The notes beneath the pieces were generated by a model, which was given only the letters and a program-made list of their open reading frames with translations, made no database searches and had not been told where the DNA came from. The translations under genes were made by a program, and so were the position numbers. 64,000 bases of DNA from Myrica gale (taxonomy: Eukaryota > Streptophyta > Magnoliopsida > Fagales > Myricaceae): the NCBI GenBank assembly GCA_963930655.1, contig OZ005605.1, positions 5,153,501 through 5,217,500 of the forward strand, written 5' to 3'. Position 1 is the stretch's first letter. Each line of letters begins with the position of its first letter. Of this stretch, positions 37,501 through 49,102 are shown piece after piece.

Positions 37501-38553
37501 TGTAGTAAGCCACGATACCCTGGATTTCAAGCGCCATAACTCCTCCACTTTACGAAGTTCTTCATTTAATGTCACCTTAAGCTGACGTTCCAACTGACAG
37601 TTAGTGGAGGATACCTCTTGCTGCTGCACCCACTCCAAATTCTGAAGCAGCATGGCAATGTTATCTTGAATTTTGCCAAAGTGGGTTCTGTTCCACTCTC
37701 TAAGACCCTTTTTAGTATTCATGGTTCGCTGAAATAAGCGAAAAGCAGGAGAATCACCAGGGTCAAAATCCCAGCAACTCTTAACGACCTCTTCACAAGA
37801 GGGATCATGAATCCAAAAGGCTTCGAATCTGAACGGCTTGCGAAGGGCAGAAGCACAACCGTCCGTATCTATTAGCAACGGGGCATGATCCGATGAAGAT
37901 CGAGCCAGATGGGTGATAGTAGCTCGCGGGAACAAGATCCTCCATGTAGCAGTAGCCAATCCTCGAGCAAGCCTCTCCTGGATATTAGCGACGCCATCTC
38001 GTTTGTTAGACCACGTATAGGGTGAACCAATGAAACCAAGATCTATAAGCCCATGAGAATTAATCAACTGTTGGAGAGGATTTGTGGACGACATAGCCAA
38101 AGGAAGACCACCCTTCTTTTCCCAATTTGACACCAAGCAATTGAAATCCCCAATACACAGCCAAGGACCCCCAAACGACTGTGCAATAGTATCCAAAATT
38201 CGCCAAAAAGCTTCCTTACAGCGCCATCGCGTCGGACCATAGACACAAGAAATAAGCCACGGAGTATTAGGAGGGTCCGAATATACCAGGAGGTTAACAG
38301 AATTAGGATTAATAGCAACCAATTTAACATCGACACCATTTTTCCAAGCAAAAAAAATACCACCACGATGGCCTTCAGGTGGATAATCGATCGAATGAAA
38401 AAATCCAACCCGCTGATGAGTACCTTGAACATTAGCCACTTTGGTTTCTGAGAGGCAAAGGAAATCCAAAGCATATTTCCTAGCCAATGGCCGGAGCTCT
38501 CGAACTGCCTCCATCCGGCCTATTCCGCGGCAGTTCCAATACAATCCTCTCAT
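34511..38553 (-). pseudogene. LINE ORF2: endonuclease, reverse transcriptase and RNase H (inactive)
   Basis: An 841-codon frame (38553 to 36028) starts with an APE-type endonuclease domain (LCLSETK, CIGDFN, SSDHAPLL). It continues with a reverse transcriptase: KAPGPDGM, then the LISKGNFPSQVSQYRPLSLC block, RQGDPLAPFLF and the LLFADDLLIF (FADD) motif. In motif A the catalytic aspartate is replaced: the segment reads RANIEKAYERMEW, with AAC at 36817-36819 where the family has D. The frame then shifts several times (near 36130, 35725, 35160 and 34770). The zinc-binding zf-RVT block (CPFCMEEEESLVHLFFYC) and an RNase H-like domain (FNYDAAIR to AHNLAKWA) are readable only in pieces. The element can no longer retrotranspose by itself. 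Confidence 0.9.
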
Positions 38554-40426
38554 TGGGTCCCATGGGGTGGTTGAAGGTCCACCACCATGCCCACTTTGGA
38601 TAACAACGGAGCTTCATCAGAGATTGATCTCTCCAGAGAAGAGTCTGAGATCTCATCCACCAAGGCGTACCTCCTCGGGGATTGCTTTTTCCTCACAACA
38701 ATATGATGTCGTCGAGCCTTCAAGGCTGCCAAAGTGAGATGCTCCTCTAGCTCAATCGTATCTGAGTCGGGAGGAGATGTTGCATGACTGGATATACGCA
38801 CAGGGGAACGAGACAAAGAAACCCCTCTTTTGCGTTCAGAGACATTAACTGGCAAGGGCACCGCTTTCCTCTTGTTTGAAACAAGATCCAAATTCAGCTC
38901 CCCAGCAGATGAGACAGGTGTAGAGTCATTAGAGGGTTGCGACAATTCAGAAATAAGGCCAGAGGACACCATCAAGTTAGGCGCTGCAGGAGACTTTGGG
39001 CCACTGTCGTGGACCATATCAAAAGAAACTAAAGCATCATCCGGACCACTTCTAGAATCAAACGGCAACCAAGTGGGCTGCGTGTCCTGGGCCTCAACAA
39101 TGGGTTGCTGAACGGGTGCCCCCGTACGAAGCGCCAAGGCAAGGCTATTTGGGGATACAAAGGACTTGGGAAGGGCACCCTTCGTGGGCCCACATCGAAT
39201 AGCAGAACGTATAGACGATTTCTTCCTGACAAGCCCTTTATTAGGGGGAGTCGGCAAAGCAGGGCTGGAAAATGATATGATACTCTTAACAGTGCCTAAC
39301 ATACCAACATCCAAGGCTTCCAGAGGAAAAGAGTGGTCAAGGGCCACCTCCATTCTAGGCTCTACGGCTGGCAGCATTAAATTTTGGCTGCTGAGAAGCG
39401 CCTTGGAAGATGAAAGAAAAGATGTTCTATCAGAAGAAAACCCATGTTGTGGTGAAGAAACCAAGGAGTCAACATGCAGCAAATCTAGGTGGGACCGGGG
39501 AGTCTCACCAACCTCTAGCTTGGAGAAGGTCGGATGAGGCACTAACACCATAGACTCCGAAAATCTGCTGCCACCATGAAGATCTTCAGGGGGATGGGGC
39601 ACTATCACACTACTGGTAGCGCCTATATGGGCAGCTCCCACTTCTGGAGAAGAGGAATGGATCGCTCGCACAATGGGAGTCTTCTTTACATTAATGGATT
39701 CATTGTGCATTTTATAGTCAAAACACAAATCACCACCCTGCAACTCAGTTTCTCTACAAACATGCTGGGTATGTCCAATCCTCCCACAAGCATAACAAAA
39801 ATCTGTCAGCTTCTCATATTTAAATTGAACCCAAACTGTTGATAATCCTGGATGCGGGATAGGAAAACCAGCCACTAAAGGCTTAGATAAATCAAGTTCA
39901 ACATGAAGATGTAAGAAACTGTGTTTAGAGTAAGCAAGATATTCATTAGGATCAATTTCCATCAGCTTGCCCAACTTTAAGCCAATGAACCTAGCATTGG
40001 CCTCACGCATCCGGTTGCGAGGCAAGCCATGGACTTGTACCCAGAAAAGGGCAGTGTTAATCGAGACATCTTGGAGAACAATATCTGCTTCCCATCAATT
40101 AAAAACCATGAGCTGCCCCCGTACATTCCATGGGGCTCGGTGCATAACAAAAGCCCGATCCTCTTCCTTAGGAAAGTGGAACAAAAAGATATTGGGTTCC
40201 AGCTCCTCAACTGTAAACTCCTTAATACTCACCCAAGCAGCTTTAAAAGTATAATGAACAACAGAGGTGGCGATAGGCCGATTAGAAATCACCTTACCAA
40301 CCAAAGAAGGAAAGACACGCGGTCCTCCATTGAAGAGATAGGTACAAGAATAGAATGAAATTCCTCCCATCGTAACTCCTGAATCTGCTTCACCAACTCA
40401 TCCATGTCTGGACCAGAATCTGCCAT
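38550..40426 (-). pseudogene. LINE ORF1: DUF4283/CCHC nucleic-acid-binding protein (broken)
   Basis: The likely start is the ATG at 40424-40426 (MADSGPDMDELVKQIQELRW). One frameshift lies near 40330-40350. The DUF4283-type domain then reads VFPSLVGKVISNRPI to FHFPKEEDRAFVMHRAPW and is cut by a single TGA at 40095-40097, probably a former CGA arginine codon. The same frame then runs on to 38550. It contains a CCHC zinc knuckle (CYACGRIGHTQHVC) and a long low-complexity Ser/Pro-rich C-terminal region. Family role: ORF1 coats LINE RNA and acts as a chaperone during target-primed reverse transcription. The stop codon overlaps the ORF2 start as ATGA (38550-38553). Confidence 0.85.
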
Positions 40427-40838
40427 GAAAGAGCAATAACGAAAGAAGTGACAGCACCGGGAGGGAGAGCAAAACTGAAGAGAAGAGAAGGGACAACCAG
40501 ATAACATGCACGCTACACCATCATTGAGAGAGGAGAGGAAAAGAAAGGAAATGGGGCAACAAACAAAGGGAACCAGGAGAGACGAGCAGGGAAGGACGAA
40601 GAGATGTATAGAATAAGCGGAAAACCAGAGCAAAACGAAGAGAAAACCCCAGAAACTTCACGAGGGAGTACAGAACGAAAATGTAAGGAGAGAACTTCAC
40701 AAGGAAGTTCTAAGAGTATATTCGATCTTATTATAACTTTGAAATTTCAGAAATCTTGCAATCTTATATAACTATCCTCCGCTGTGACTGAGATGCGTGT
40801 TTTGACGTTGGAAATACTATCAATAGCCAATAATTGTA

Positions 40839-41143
40839 GGAAAATTTACTTTTTAGTCTTTAGATTTTGGGCACTTTTTCATTTTAGTCATTGACTTTCA
40901 ACTTTCAAATTTTTAGTCCTTGAATTTTCTTTGTTTGACGAAATGGTCCTTTCATCCATATGCTTAACGAAGATCTCTGTCACGTCAGTAAATTTGAAGC
41001 GGTCGACCGCTCACTTTTAACACATATACCCGGTCGACCGCTTCATGAAAGTTGAAAGTGAAGGACTAAAAATATGAAAGTTGAAAGTCAATGACTAAAA
41101 TGAAAAAGTGTCCAAAACCTAAGGACTAAAATGCCAATTTCCC
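40839..41143. mobile_element. Mutator-type MITE with perfect 9-bp duplication
   Basis: The ends GGAAAATTTACTTTTTAGTC and, inverted, GGGAAATTGGCATTTTAGTC frame paired inner arms. The flanks are the identical nonamer ATAATTGTA (40830-40838 and 41144-41152), as expected for Mutator-like transposition. The centre holds two copies of CGGTCGACCGCT. It lies just downstream of the LINE, outside its 16-bp duplication. Confidence 0.88.
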
Positions 41144-41727
41144 ATAATTGTAACATTGAAAAACGTTTTTTTTTTAAAAAATTAACCAATCTGCCTGATT
41201 CTGTTGAGATTTCCTGCAGAATGATAGATGGTCCAACAATTATTTCAGAACATCAAACCTTACTTTATAAGAAATTATTTGGTTCACGCCATGCTTGAGA
41301 TGACTTACAATAAGGCTGGCTAGAATAAAGATAGTTATTGAAACCAGTTTGGTAAGAAAAGCAAGATACTCCGTGCCAACCATCTTATACTAACACAAGC
41401 TTTCCAATGTAAATACATGGCGGACCAGTACTCCTGGTTATTGCCGGGGAGATTTCCATTCCCATCTCCAGGACTAGGTCCAGTGTACTTGATTTCCTCT
41501 GCATTTCGGGTGTATTGACTTTATTCTGTCTGCCACCCGCGGTGCTTATCCCCCTACCTATCTATCACTCCCTTAGATAATTCTTGAAAGACACGGCTGG
41601 TCACTTCAGCAGCACCTGGCAACCCTCCATTCAGTGCCCGTGCCTCTGCGGCATAAAGCATGGAGCTCAGACAAGAATAGAGAACATGACAACAAGTTTG
41701 AGTCCTCTGCGGCATGAAGCATGGAGC
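41144..41727 (-). other. IDH 3' flank with a short duplication
   Basis: This probably contains the 3' untranslated region of the minus-strand IDH gene. A 27-bp phrase around the stop codon (41704-41730) recurs 61 bases away at 41643-41669 with one difference. Confidence 0.5.
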
Positions 41728-44700
41728 TCAAAGATGATCACAAATTGCCTTTGTAAAATCAGTTGTCGATGAACTGCCACCCAGGTCAGCTGTTCGGTAC
41801 TTGCCCTCTGAAATTGTGTTGATAATAGCATTTTGGATCTGATCAGCTTTGTCATGGAGGTTCAAATGGCGAAGCATCATGACACCACTCAGCAGCAAAG
41901 CAGTTGGATTTGCCATGTTCTGTATAAATTCAACCACCACAAATATGACTAAGTTGCATGCATACCTTTTGTTTCATAGGAAGAATACTTAAAAGAAAAA
42001 GAAAGAAGTGCAGAAGCACAAGGAACATTTTAGAGGGAGGAGAAGGAAGAAGAAGAGAGGGGAACCAAAAGTAAGCAATTAAGCAAAGCAGCAAGTTGGA
42101 GTAACAGTAATAGTATACGGTCCTCCAAGAAAAGCACCTGTATGCTAGTTATTGACTGCTGATGATTGCACCTGTGTACATTTTGAAAAGAACAGGAACC
42201 ATGGTAAAAAGCTCGATTACAGAGCTTGTCTAAAAGACAACCTAATAATGTAACACCTAAAGCATACTAGTATCACACTTTCCCGATGGTATTCAATACA
42301 ATGACAAACCATCTCATGACAACAGCTTGCCAGTGATTTCCCTTATGGATAACTCCATACAACTATCTAAGACAACCAAGAAAATACCCACCAGAGTTTA
42401 TTTCAGAATGATCATCAAAGCTGAATATGCCACCCCCACTTTTTGATTTCTTTATACGCCTTTTCAAGTTATATTTTCTCAAAAAAAATCTAAAGATTTT
42501 ACTATTCCACATTTTTTTTGAACCTATGGGGAAGGAATCCTTCTGTAGAATGGCACTGTCAAGGGATAAATATTAATGCTAGTTCTCTAACCAGGGCCTA
42601 CAACCAAATTAAGCATTAACAGGTATGGAGAAAGGGGAAGATCTAGCACAATAGTTATAACAAGCAGGCATATAAATGGATATGCATCATGCATGGCTCA
42701 TCCCAAGGAGTTGGGGAGCACACAAGATTTGAAATCAGAAGTTCACTTTGACAACTAACCTTTCCAGCAATATCAGGTGCAGAACCATGCACAGCTTCAG
42801 CAAGCGCAATCCCTCCCTCACCAATATTGCAGCTGAAAATCAAGTCACAATGTCAGATGAGCTACTTCTACATCATTGCTGATGTCTATAGGTATGCACA
42901 AACCTTGGTGTTAAGCCTAATCCTCCAACCAATCCAGCACAAAGGTCACTGATAATGTCACCATATAGGTTAGGCATGACCAATACGTCAAAAAGTGTCG
43001 GATTCTTGACAAGCTGTGCAAGGATGAAACGAGACATCGGTGAAAACCCTTCCGTAAGAAATTATGAACATATGCAGTTTCACAGCATGGCTTAAAATGA
43101 TTTTATCTTTTAAGAAAGGAAGTTCCAAGAAACGAAATAAGTATCACATAGCATCAATTCAACAACATTCATTGAGGGGACTATACCCATACCATCATAC
43201 AGCAGTTATCAATGACAACTTCCTCGTATTTAATTTCAGGGTACTTCTCTGCAACCTCACGACAACACTGTAAGTGAAGAGAACTGAAGTTAACATGACA
43301 TAACTCGGTTCAACAATCAAAATCTCTAATATATGCATCTACCGGTGCAGACCTTTAGGAAAAGACCATCAGTTTTCTGCATAATGTTGGCTTTGTGTAT
43401 AGCAGAAACTCTCTCCCTTCCTTGGCTCTTGGCATAGTAAAAACCATATTCAGCCACCCGCAAACTGGCGTGTCGAGTAATGATCTTGAGGCTTTCAACT
43501 ACACCTCTGACCACCTAGCATCAAAAACAGGGATCTATTTCAGATTCATGGATATTTCATATTGGACAATTCATGGGCTTATATCATATAACACACTTAC
43601 TTGATGTTCAAGTCCGCTGTATTCCCCTTCGGTGTTTTCACGGATAGTGATGAGATTTACATCATCATACCGAGTTTTGTAGTCAGGGAGGCTGTGGCAA
43701 GGCCGAACATTGGCATATAAATTAAGTTCTTTCCTCAGAGTCAGATTCAGTGAACGATGACCTTTTCCAATAGGTGTTGCCATTGGTCCTTTCAAGCCTA
43801 CTCCATTTCGCCTTACAGATTCTAAACTTTCCCACGTTAGGAAACTTTGTGTTCTAGGATCTATTTGGTCTCCAATATAGTGTTCTTCCCATTCAATGGG
43901 AACATCAGCTGCTTTAAATATCTACGCAAGTTTGAATGATGAAATTTGTTAGAAACATGATTACATAGGCAAGGTAAGAAAGGTACCATTATTAAAGTTA
44001 TACATGGTCACAGAGATTTGAACATTTGAATGCAAGCAATGCATAATATTTTTGAAATCATGCAAATTAGGACATTCTAAAACCGGCAATCAGAATAGAC
44101 TTTTATCTAATATGACCTCTTCAGGTTTGGTATATAGCAGCAATCCATTAGAAGTACAAAGAAACATTCAATGTGTGCAAAAAACAGAATATAAAGTAAT
44201 AAAAAGAAACTGGCTACTTACCCAAAAAAAAAAAAGAAGAAAAAAGAAACTGGCTAAAACAATAGAAAGATCTTGAAAATGCCAAGAAATTTCATGTACT
44301 CATAAAGGTGTGCAGAATACTCCCATTAGCAATAGGAGATAAAGTTTGCATCCTCAAGCCCTACTCCGAGGGCAAATGGCTCACAGCCACATTCATTGAT
44401 CACTATGATGTTTGCTGTCAAACCAATTAATTTCCTTATCTTGTCTTGGAAACGCCTTGAATCAATACAAATTACTAAACTTCTGAATTGGCTGAAAAAG
44501 ACTGATATAGTAGACACCCATTGATTGAAGTTGATCCTACACCGATTTTATGGACGTTTTTCTCAAGTAGATGCTTCAAAATACGCACTCACTCTATTGG
44601 TGCACGCCGTGTATTTCACCGAAGTATACCAACAACAACGAGAGAATTTGAGTTAAATCCCCTCAACAACACTGACATTGAAGATTGAATACAAACAAAC

Positions 44701-45229
44701 CAACTGAAAATTTGCCAGTTCTTAGGCCCAGACGGTACTCCTATAAAACGGATCCACTTAGAAACAAGTGCTATGGAAACTAAAGCACGTAAAAACACCA
44801 TTAACCGAGTCAAAACTATAAAAGAAAATGATCCGTGGTTAAAATAATCCCCATATGAAGGTTAAATAAATCCTAATACTCCATTTGCTGGTGTAGAAGT
44901 ATTCTCGATGAGACATTTCCCCCTAAAAGTAGCTAAATTCAAGTTCAAAACCATAACCCCGTTGACGTTCATGAATAACACGGTGAGTTAATCCAATAGG
45001 AATTGAGCAGGCATCCTAGAGGGAGGGAGAGAAGGACCTGTTTAACGGACTCTGCGATCTCGGGGCCGATACCGTCGCCAGGGAAGAGAGTGGCTGTGAT
45101 CGGCGTGAAGACGGTGGAGAAGACCCTGGATACGGACGGTGCGTCAACGTTAGGGCTTTTGGCGGAGGAGAGGATCTGGTTCGAGCGGTTTCCGAGGAAA
45201 CGTCGAAGGAGCTGGGAAGCCATGATCAT
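41728..45229 (-). CDS. IDH5: NAD-dependent isocitrate dehydrogenase catalytic subunit (IDH5-like), mitochondrial
   Basis: Seven exons read on the minus strand: 45229-45038, 43921-43601, 43514-43353, 43267-43193, 43013-42904, 42832-42760 and 41919-41728. All introns are GT-AG and all phases match. The product has 374 residues, the length of Arabidopsis IDH5. An Arg/Ser-rich N-terminus ([13 protein letters not shown]) is a plausible mitochondrial targeting peptide. Catalytic-family motifs are intact: [72 protein letters not shown] and [14 protein letters not shown]. The enzyme oxidises isocitrate to 2-oxoglutarate with NAD in the citric acid cycle, as a heteromer with regulatory IDH subunits. 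The start is Met in MIMASQ; an in-frame ATG 63 bases further upstream is less likely. Intron 1 is long (about 1.1 kb). Confidence 0.95.
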
Positions 45230-48200
45230 TGAATCACGGCGAAGACTGTGTGTCGTGTGAGAGAGAGAGAGAACCTTAACAGAGAATAACAAAAAGTAGT
45301 AGCTTACAGTACTCGTGGAAGGGCTTTTGGTTCCTTTTGATATTTTCTAAATATTTTGATATTTTGCAGGGTTAAATACAATTTGTCCTTCTTTTTTTTA
45401 TCATTGATACTTTACACCTCATTTATTAATTTTAACACATTAAATCCAAAAAGTTACACATTTTTTTCAATTTAGACTACGTATCCAAATTGTCAGTCAA
45501 TTTAGAAAGATTCCGTCAAAACGTGAGTGCAATGTATAAAAAACTTCAAAGATAAATGAGACAATGTGTAAATACCCTCAAAAATAAGGGAGCAATGTGT
45601 AAAAAAAATAATGGAATCTGTCTAAATTGATGAGCAATTTGGCTACGAGATCCAAATTGAAAAAATATGTAACTTTAGGGGTCGAATGTGTCAAAATTAA
45701 TACATCGGAGTGCAAAGTGTAAATGACTCCAAAAATGAGGAGTAAAGTATTTTGAACCCTATTTTTTATACTCACGTAATTATTTTCAAGTTATCCTCTT
45801 TTATTTTTATATTTTTATATTTTTATATTCTTATAAATTAATTTTAATTTTATTTGTTGTTATTTTATAAAAAACATGATAACTAAAAGATAATATTGTT
45901 AATTAAAAAATACTATAAAAAATTCTAGAACTTTATAAACCAAAAGCTCTTGCTACGATCTTTAAAATGGGAAATGATTCTCTCATCAGAGGAATTACCT
46001 AATAGATCTTAAGAGGTCAGTGGATGAATGACAATGCATTAATGAATTCATCCAATGGTCTATATTAAAATTTCTAAAAAATTGTAAAATGAAAAGAAAA
46101 AAAAATTAGATGGGATATAGACCATTAGATTGATTCATTAATGTGATATCATCCATTCAATGGCTTGTTAGGGTCCCTTTAAAATGTTATTACATGCAAT
46201 AACGGGGAGTAAACTGTACTCTGAAAGAACTAACAAAATCAACTACCACCGTGAATCCACCATCCTTTTTATTTCTTGTTGTGTTGACAAAGAACACTAA
46301 AACCAAATGAGAACTGCACAAAGAAATCAAAACGAGAGAGCCCTTTTTTCAGAGTCCAATCAGCAACGTAACAGGTATAGGATGCCTCTAAGGTAATTGG
46401 AGTTTAAACGAAACTCCAAAATGAGATTTTTTATAATAATTTATAAAATAATAAATTTTAAAAAATTTTGTTAAAGCGTTTTCTTTTAATTTTTTTAGAT
46501 GCAAAATCACTTATAAAGTGTTATATTCTAAATTTGTTAATATATTATTTTAATTAATAATATTACTAATTTATTTAATTTTTCTTGCATTATAGTCATC
46601 ATATACGGTAAATCTTGCGTAGAATTTTATTAGTTTTATTTTTGATAAAGAAATTTTGTTCAATAGAAGCAATAGTTACAATATTGGGCGGTTCACAGCT
46701 ACCCCAGCTGCTTTGTTTATTCTTTCATCTTCTCTTTCTTTTTTAACTAACGACGCACGATGTCGTTTTTCTCGGCCTCCACCTAATTGTTGTTTCTTTC
46801 CCTTTCGACCCCTCTCACTCGCACGCTCTCTCGCATCTTTGCTCTCTCGCTGCCACCATCGCCCTCAATCTCTCTCTCTCTCTACTTATGTGTCTCCGGA
46901 CTCCTCCATTTCTCGCAGCGGCAGAGGCAGGTAACCTCCCTCTCTCTATCTCATTTTGAAATTACCGTTTTGATTGCTGGATTTTGGATTGGTGATTGAT
47001 TTGGTTCTGTTGGTATATATCTCTATCTTAGATTCTCAGTATCATTATACGGATAAAGAGAGATTATATTTTATATATTTTATGAGGTTTAAATTATGTC
47101 CAAAATTTTAGGAGACAAATACACTCTCAGTATCATTATATGGTTAGATTGGATAATCAAGACTAACCATATATTGGCCTGCTAGTCAAACTAGTCAATG
47201 ATGATGTTTGATACCCAAAATATTGGGATATCAAAATCTTCAACAAATTAAACAAGTTCTAAAATTTTTAACATTTACACACACTAGTTTCGTTGTTTCA
47301 CAAACTCCAATAAATTTCAATATTAAAAAAATTCTAAAAATTTTAAGAATATTTCCTGAAATATTAGCAATAATCATTTTTATACCCATCAATGTGGTTA
47401 TGGAAAACGGGAGAAAAAGTTTGGAAGAAAAATACCGGTATCATTATAGTTTCTTTCCTTAATTATTTTTTTTGAGTGAATTTTTTTTTATATTTATTAT
47501 AATAGAAAGAAATTATTGAAAGCTATTTTATTATAATTTTTGGCATTTGGGATGCAAACATCTCCAAATCTCCAGCAGGCCGAAACTATGGGTGTGTTTG
47601 AGAGTTGTTTTTAAGTGAGTTTCTCATGTTTTAAGTGACGGAAACACACTCTCAAACCCAAACAACTAATTTTGGCCCCTACGGATATGGCCTACGAAAA
47701 TTGACTTGCCCGGCCCAACCACTTCATCATTTCTATCAACTGAAATTCCCATTTCAGTCGGCCCTTCCACTTCATCGTCTCTTCTTCGCACTCTTTCCCC
47801 AATTTCTACCAGTGCTCCTCATTTTGAACCTCCATGTTGTCCCTGCCACCGCATGTTCTTCCTGGCCTTCTCCTTCCTCTGCCCAGTCAGTGTCAGTGAG
47901 CCCGAAACTCTCCTTCGGCAGGTGGTGACGCAGCTGATGTTGGCCTTTTGAAATGCAGAATGCAAACCCACATATGAGTGAGCGGTTCCATTAACAAGTG
48001 AGTAAAATTCTTCCACTTTTCATGTTCATCTTCTCGAATTTGTGTTATGTGCTGAAATTGTTATGCTGATTGGGAGAGGGTGCTCCGTGAAGTTGTGATA
48101 ATTGTGATCCTGTGTTCCAATTTCATGGCAATGTGAATCTATTTTTAGGAGTTGAGATACTTTCAATGAGGAGAATAACAAATTGAAGGCTTGTTGAATT

Positions 48201-48790
48201 TTAATTAACTCAAGAAATGAAATTAGGGTTCGTCTTCTGTACTGCCAGTTTTAGCTGAGAAACACGTTTGCTTTTCCTATTGCATTCTAGGGTTTTGCGG
48301 ATGGTAATCGAGCTCTAGTTGAATTCCTCAATTTCGAACTGAATTAGGTTTTGATCAGAGCACTGATTGGAGAGTAAAGGAGTGTGCTCGGCTATGGGCA
48401 CGAGCTCCGATCTTCAAGTTGTATTTCATTTCTTGGCGTTTGTTTGTGTTTTGGGGGTTAGGGGATGGGGAGTATTTGTCGTATGCTGATGTGCTGAAGA
48501 CTGATGGATCATAAATTCTGCCTGTCATATGTGGCATTTTAGGGTGTTATAGAATCCAGATCTTATCGGCTCTGTAAGGTCCTTGCCAAGGAATGTTTCC
48601 TTGGGTAGTTAATTTATATTAGGATTCCCTATGTCCATGAAGTCATGAACTTTCGAGCTGCACTTTTACTGTTGCAATCTTGTTTGCTCTTACGGTTTGC
48701 TTTTAGGGTTTCCCTATCTCTGTTGTACATAGTGACGCTTATTACCTGCTTAAAGGATAAAGGAACGAAATAGGATTTGCAGTATTGAGT
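45230..48790. other. IDH promoter and gene-poor spacer
   Basis: The first ~70 bases, with a GAGAGA tract, form the IDH 5' leader and promoter. A Mutator-type MITE lies at 45369-45759. A pyrimidine-rich stretch (46780-46940, many CTCTCTCT) followed by GGTAACC looks like an untranslated first exon of an unknown transcript, but no protein could be assembled. Inverted phrases TGTGTTTGAGAGT and ACTCTCAAACCC at 47592-47664 may be a tiny Tourist-like remnant. Confidence 0.35.
45369..45759. mobile_element. Mutator-type MITE (GGGTTAAATAC ends)
   Basis: The ends are GGGTTAAATACAATTTGTCC and, inverted, GGGTTCAAAATACTTTACTC. Inner arms with TTTACACCTC, ACACATT and similar blocks pair with the opposite side. 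The flanking nonamers TATTTTGCA and TATTTTTTA match at 7 of 9 positions, so the target duplication is decayed. Confidence 0.6.
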
Positions 48791-48791
48791 A

Positions 48792-48801
48792 CTATATATA
48801 G
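48792..48801 (+). promoter_or_regulatory. Candidate TATA box
   Basis: CTATATATAG lies 44 bases upstream of the ATG at 48845, a spacing that allows a short 5' leader. Confidence 0.35.
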
Positions 48802-48844
48802 CAGACTTCAAGAATTTTCCATACATCATCAATAACTTTGGAAG

Positions 48845-49102
48845 ATGAGTGTGTTGTATTTTATATTGGGGATTGTTGGAGTGTGGGAGTACTTGTTACT
48901 GAAAAAGTTTAAGTTCTTGAAGGGATTGGTTAAGGCTCACATCACTGCCACTTCACCTGAAGATCAATGCAACGTCGAAACTGAAATACCAGAGGCACTT
49001 CCTCCTATTCATTCATTGGAGTTCTTTCTTTTTAAAGAAAGGGGTGTTAGAGCAATATTAATTAGTGATAGGCCAGAGGAATGGACTCATTCGACTAATT
49101 AG
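48845..49102 (+). CDS. Hypothetical small membrane-anchored protein (85 aa)
   Basis: The frame starts MSVLYFILGIVGVWEYLLLKK. Residues 2-20 form one plausible transmembrane or signal-anchor helix followed by a basic stretch (KKFKFLKG). The rest is soluble and mixed in charge. No family is recognised. Support for a gene comes from the TATA-like sequence 44 bases upstream, a purine-rich context before the ATG and a lack of overlap with repeats. Against it are the short length and the absence of any known homologue in memory. It could also be the last exon of a longer gene or a non-coding transcript. Confidence 0.3.
   Translation: MSVLYFILGIVGVWEYLLLKKFKFLKGLVKAHITATSPEDQCNVETEIPEALPPIHSLEFFLFKERGVRAILISDRPEEWTHSTN

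Larger units (their letters stand above)
34460..40706 (-). mobile_element. Full-length L1-type LINE with 16-bp target duplication
   Basis: A 6.25-kb minus-strand element is bracketed by the perfect 16-bp duplication GTTCTAAGAGTATATT (34444-34459 and 40707-40722). Its poly(A) tail appears as a T-run at about 34460-34470, directly next to the left duplication. A 5' leader (40427-40706), ORF1 and ORF2 follow in order. Despite the pristine duplication, both ORFs are broken, and the reverse transcriptase has lost a catalytic aspartate. Confidence 0.93.

Noticed and set aside
47592-47664. Tourist-like MITE
   Set aside because: Only about 14 bases of inverted sequence pair imperfectly, and no 3-bp duplication could be confirmed.
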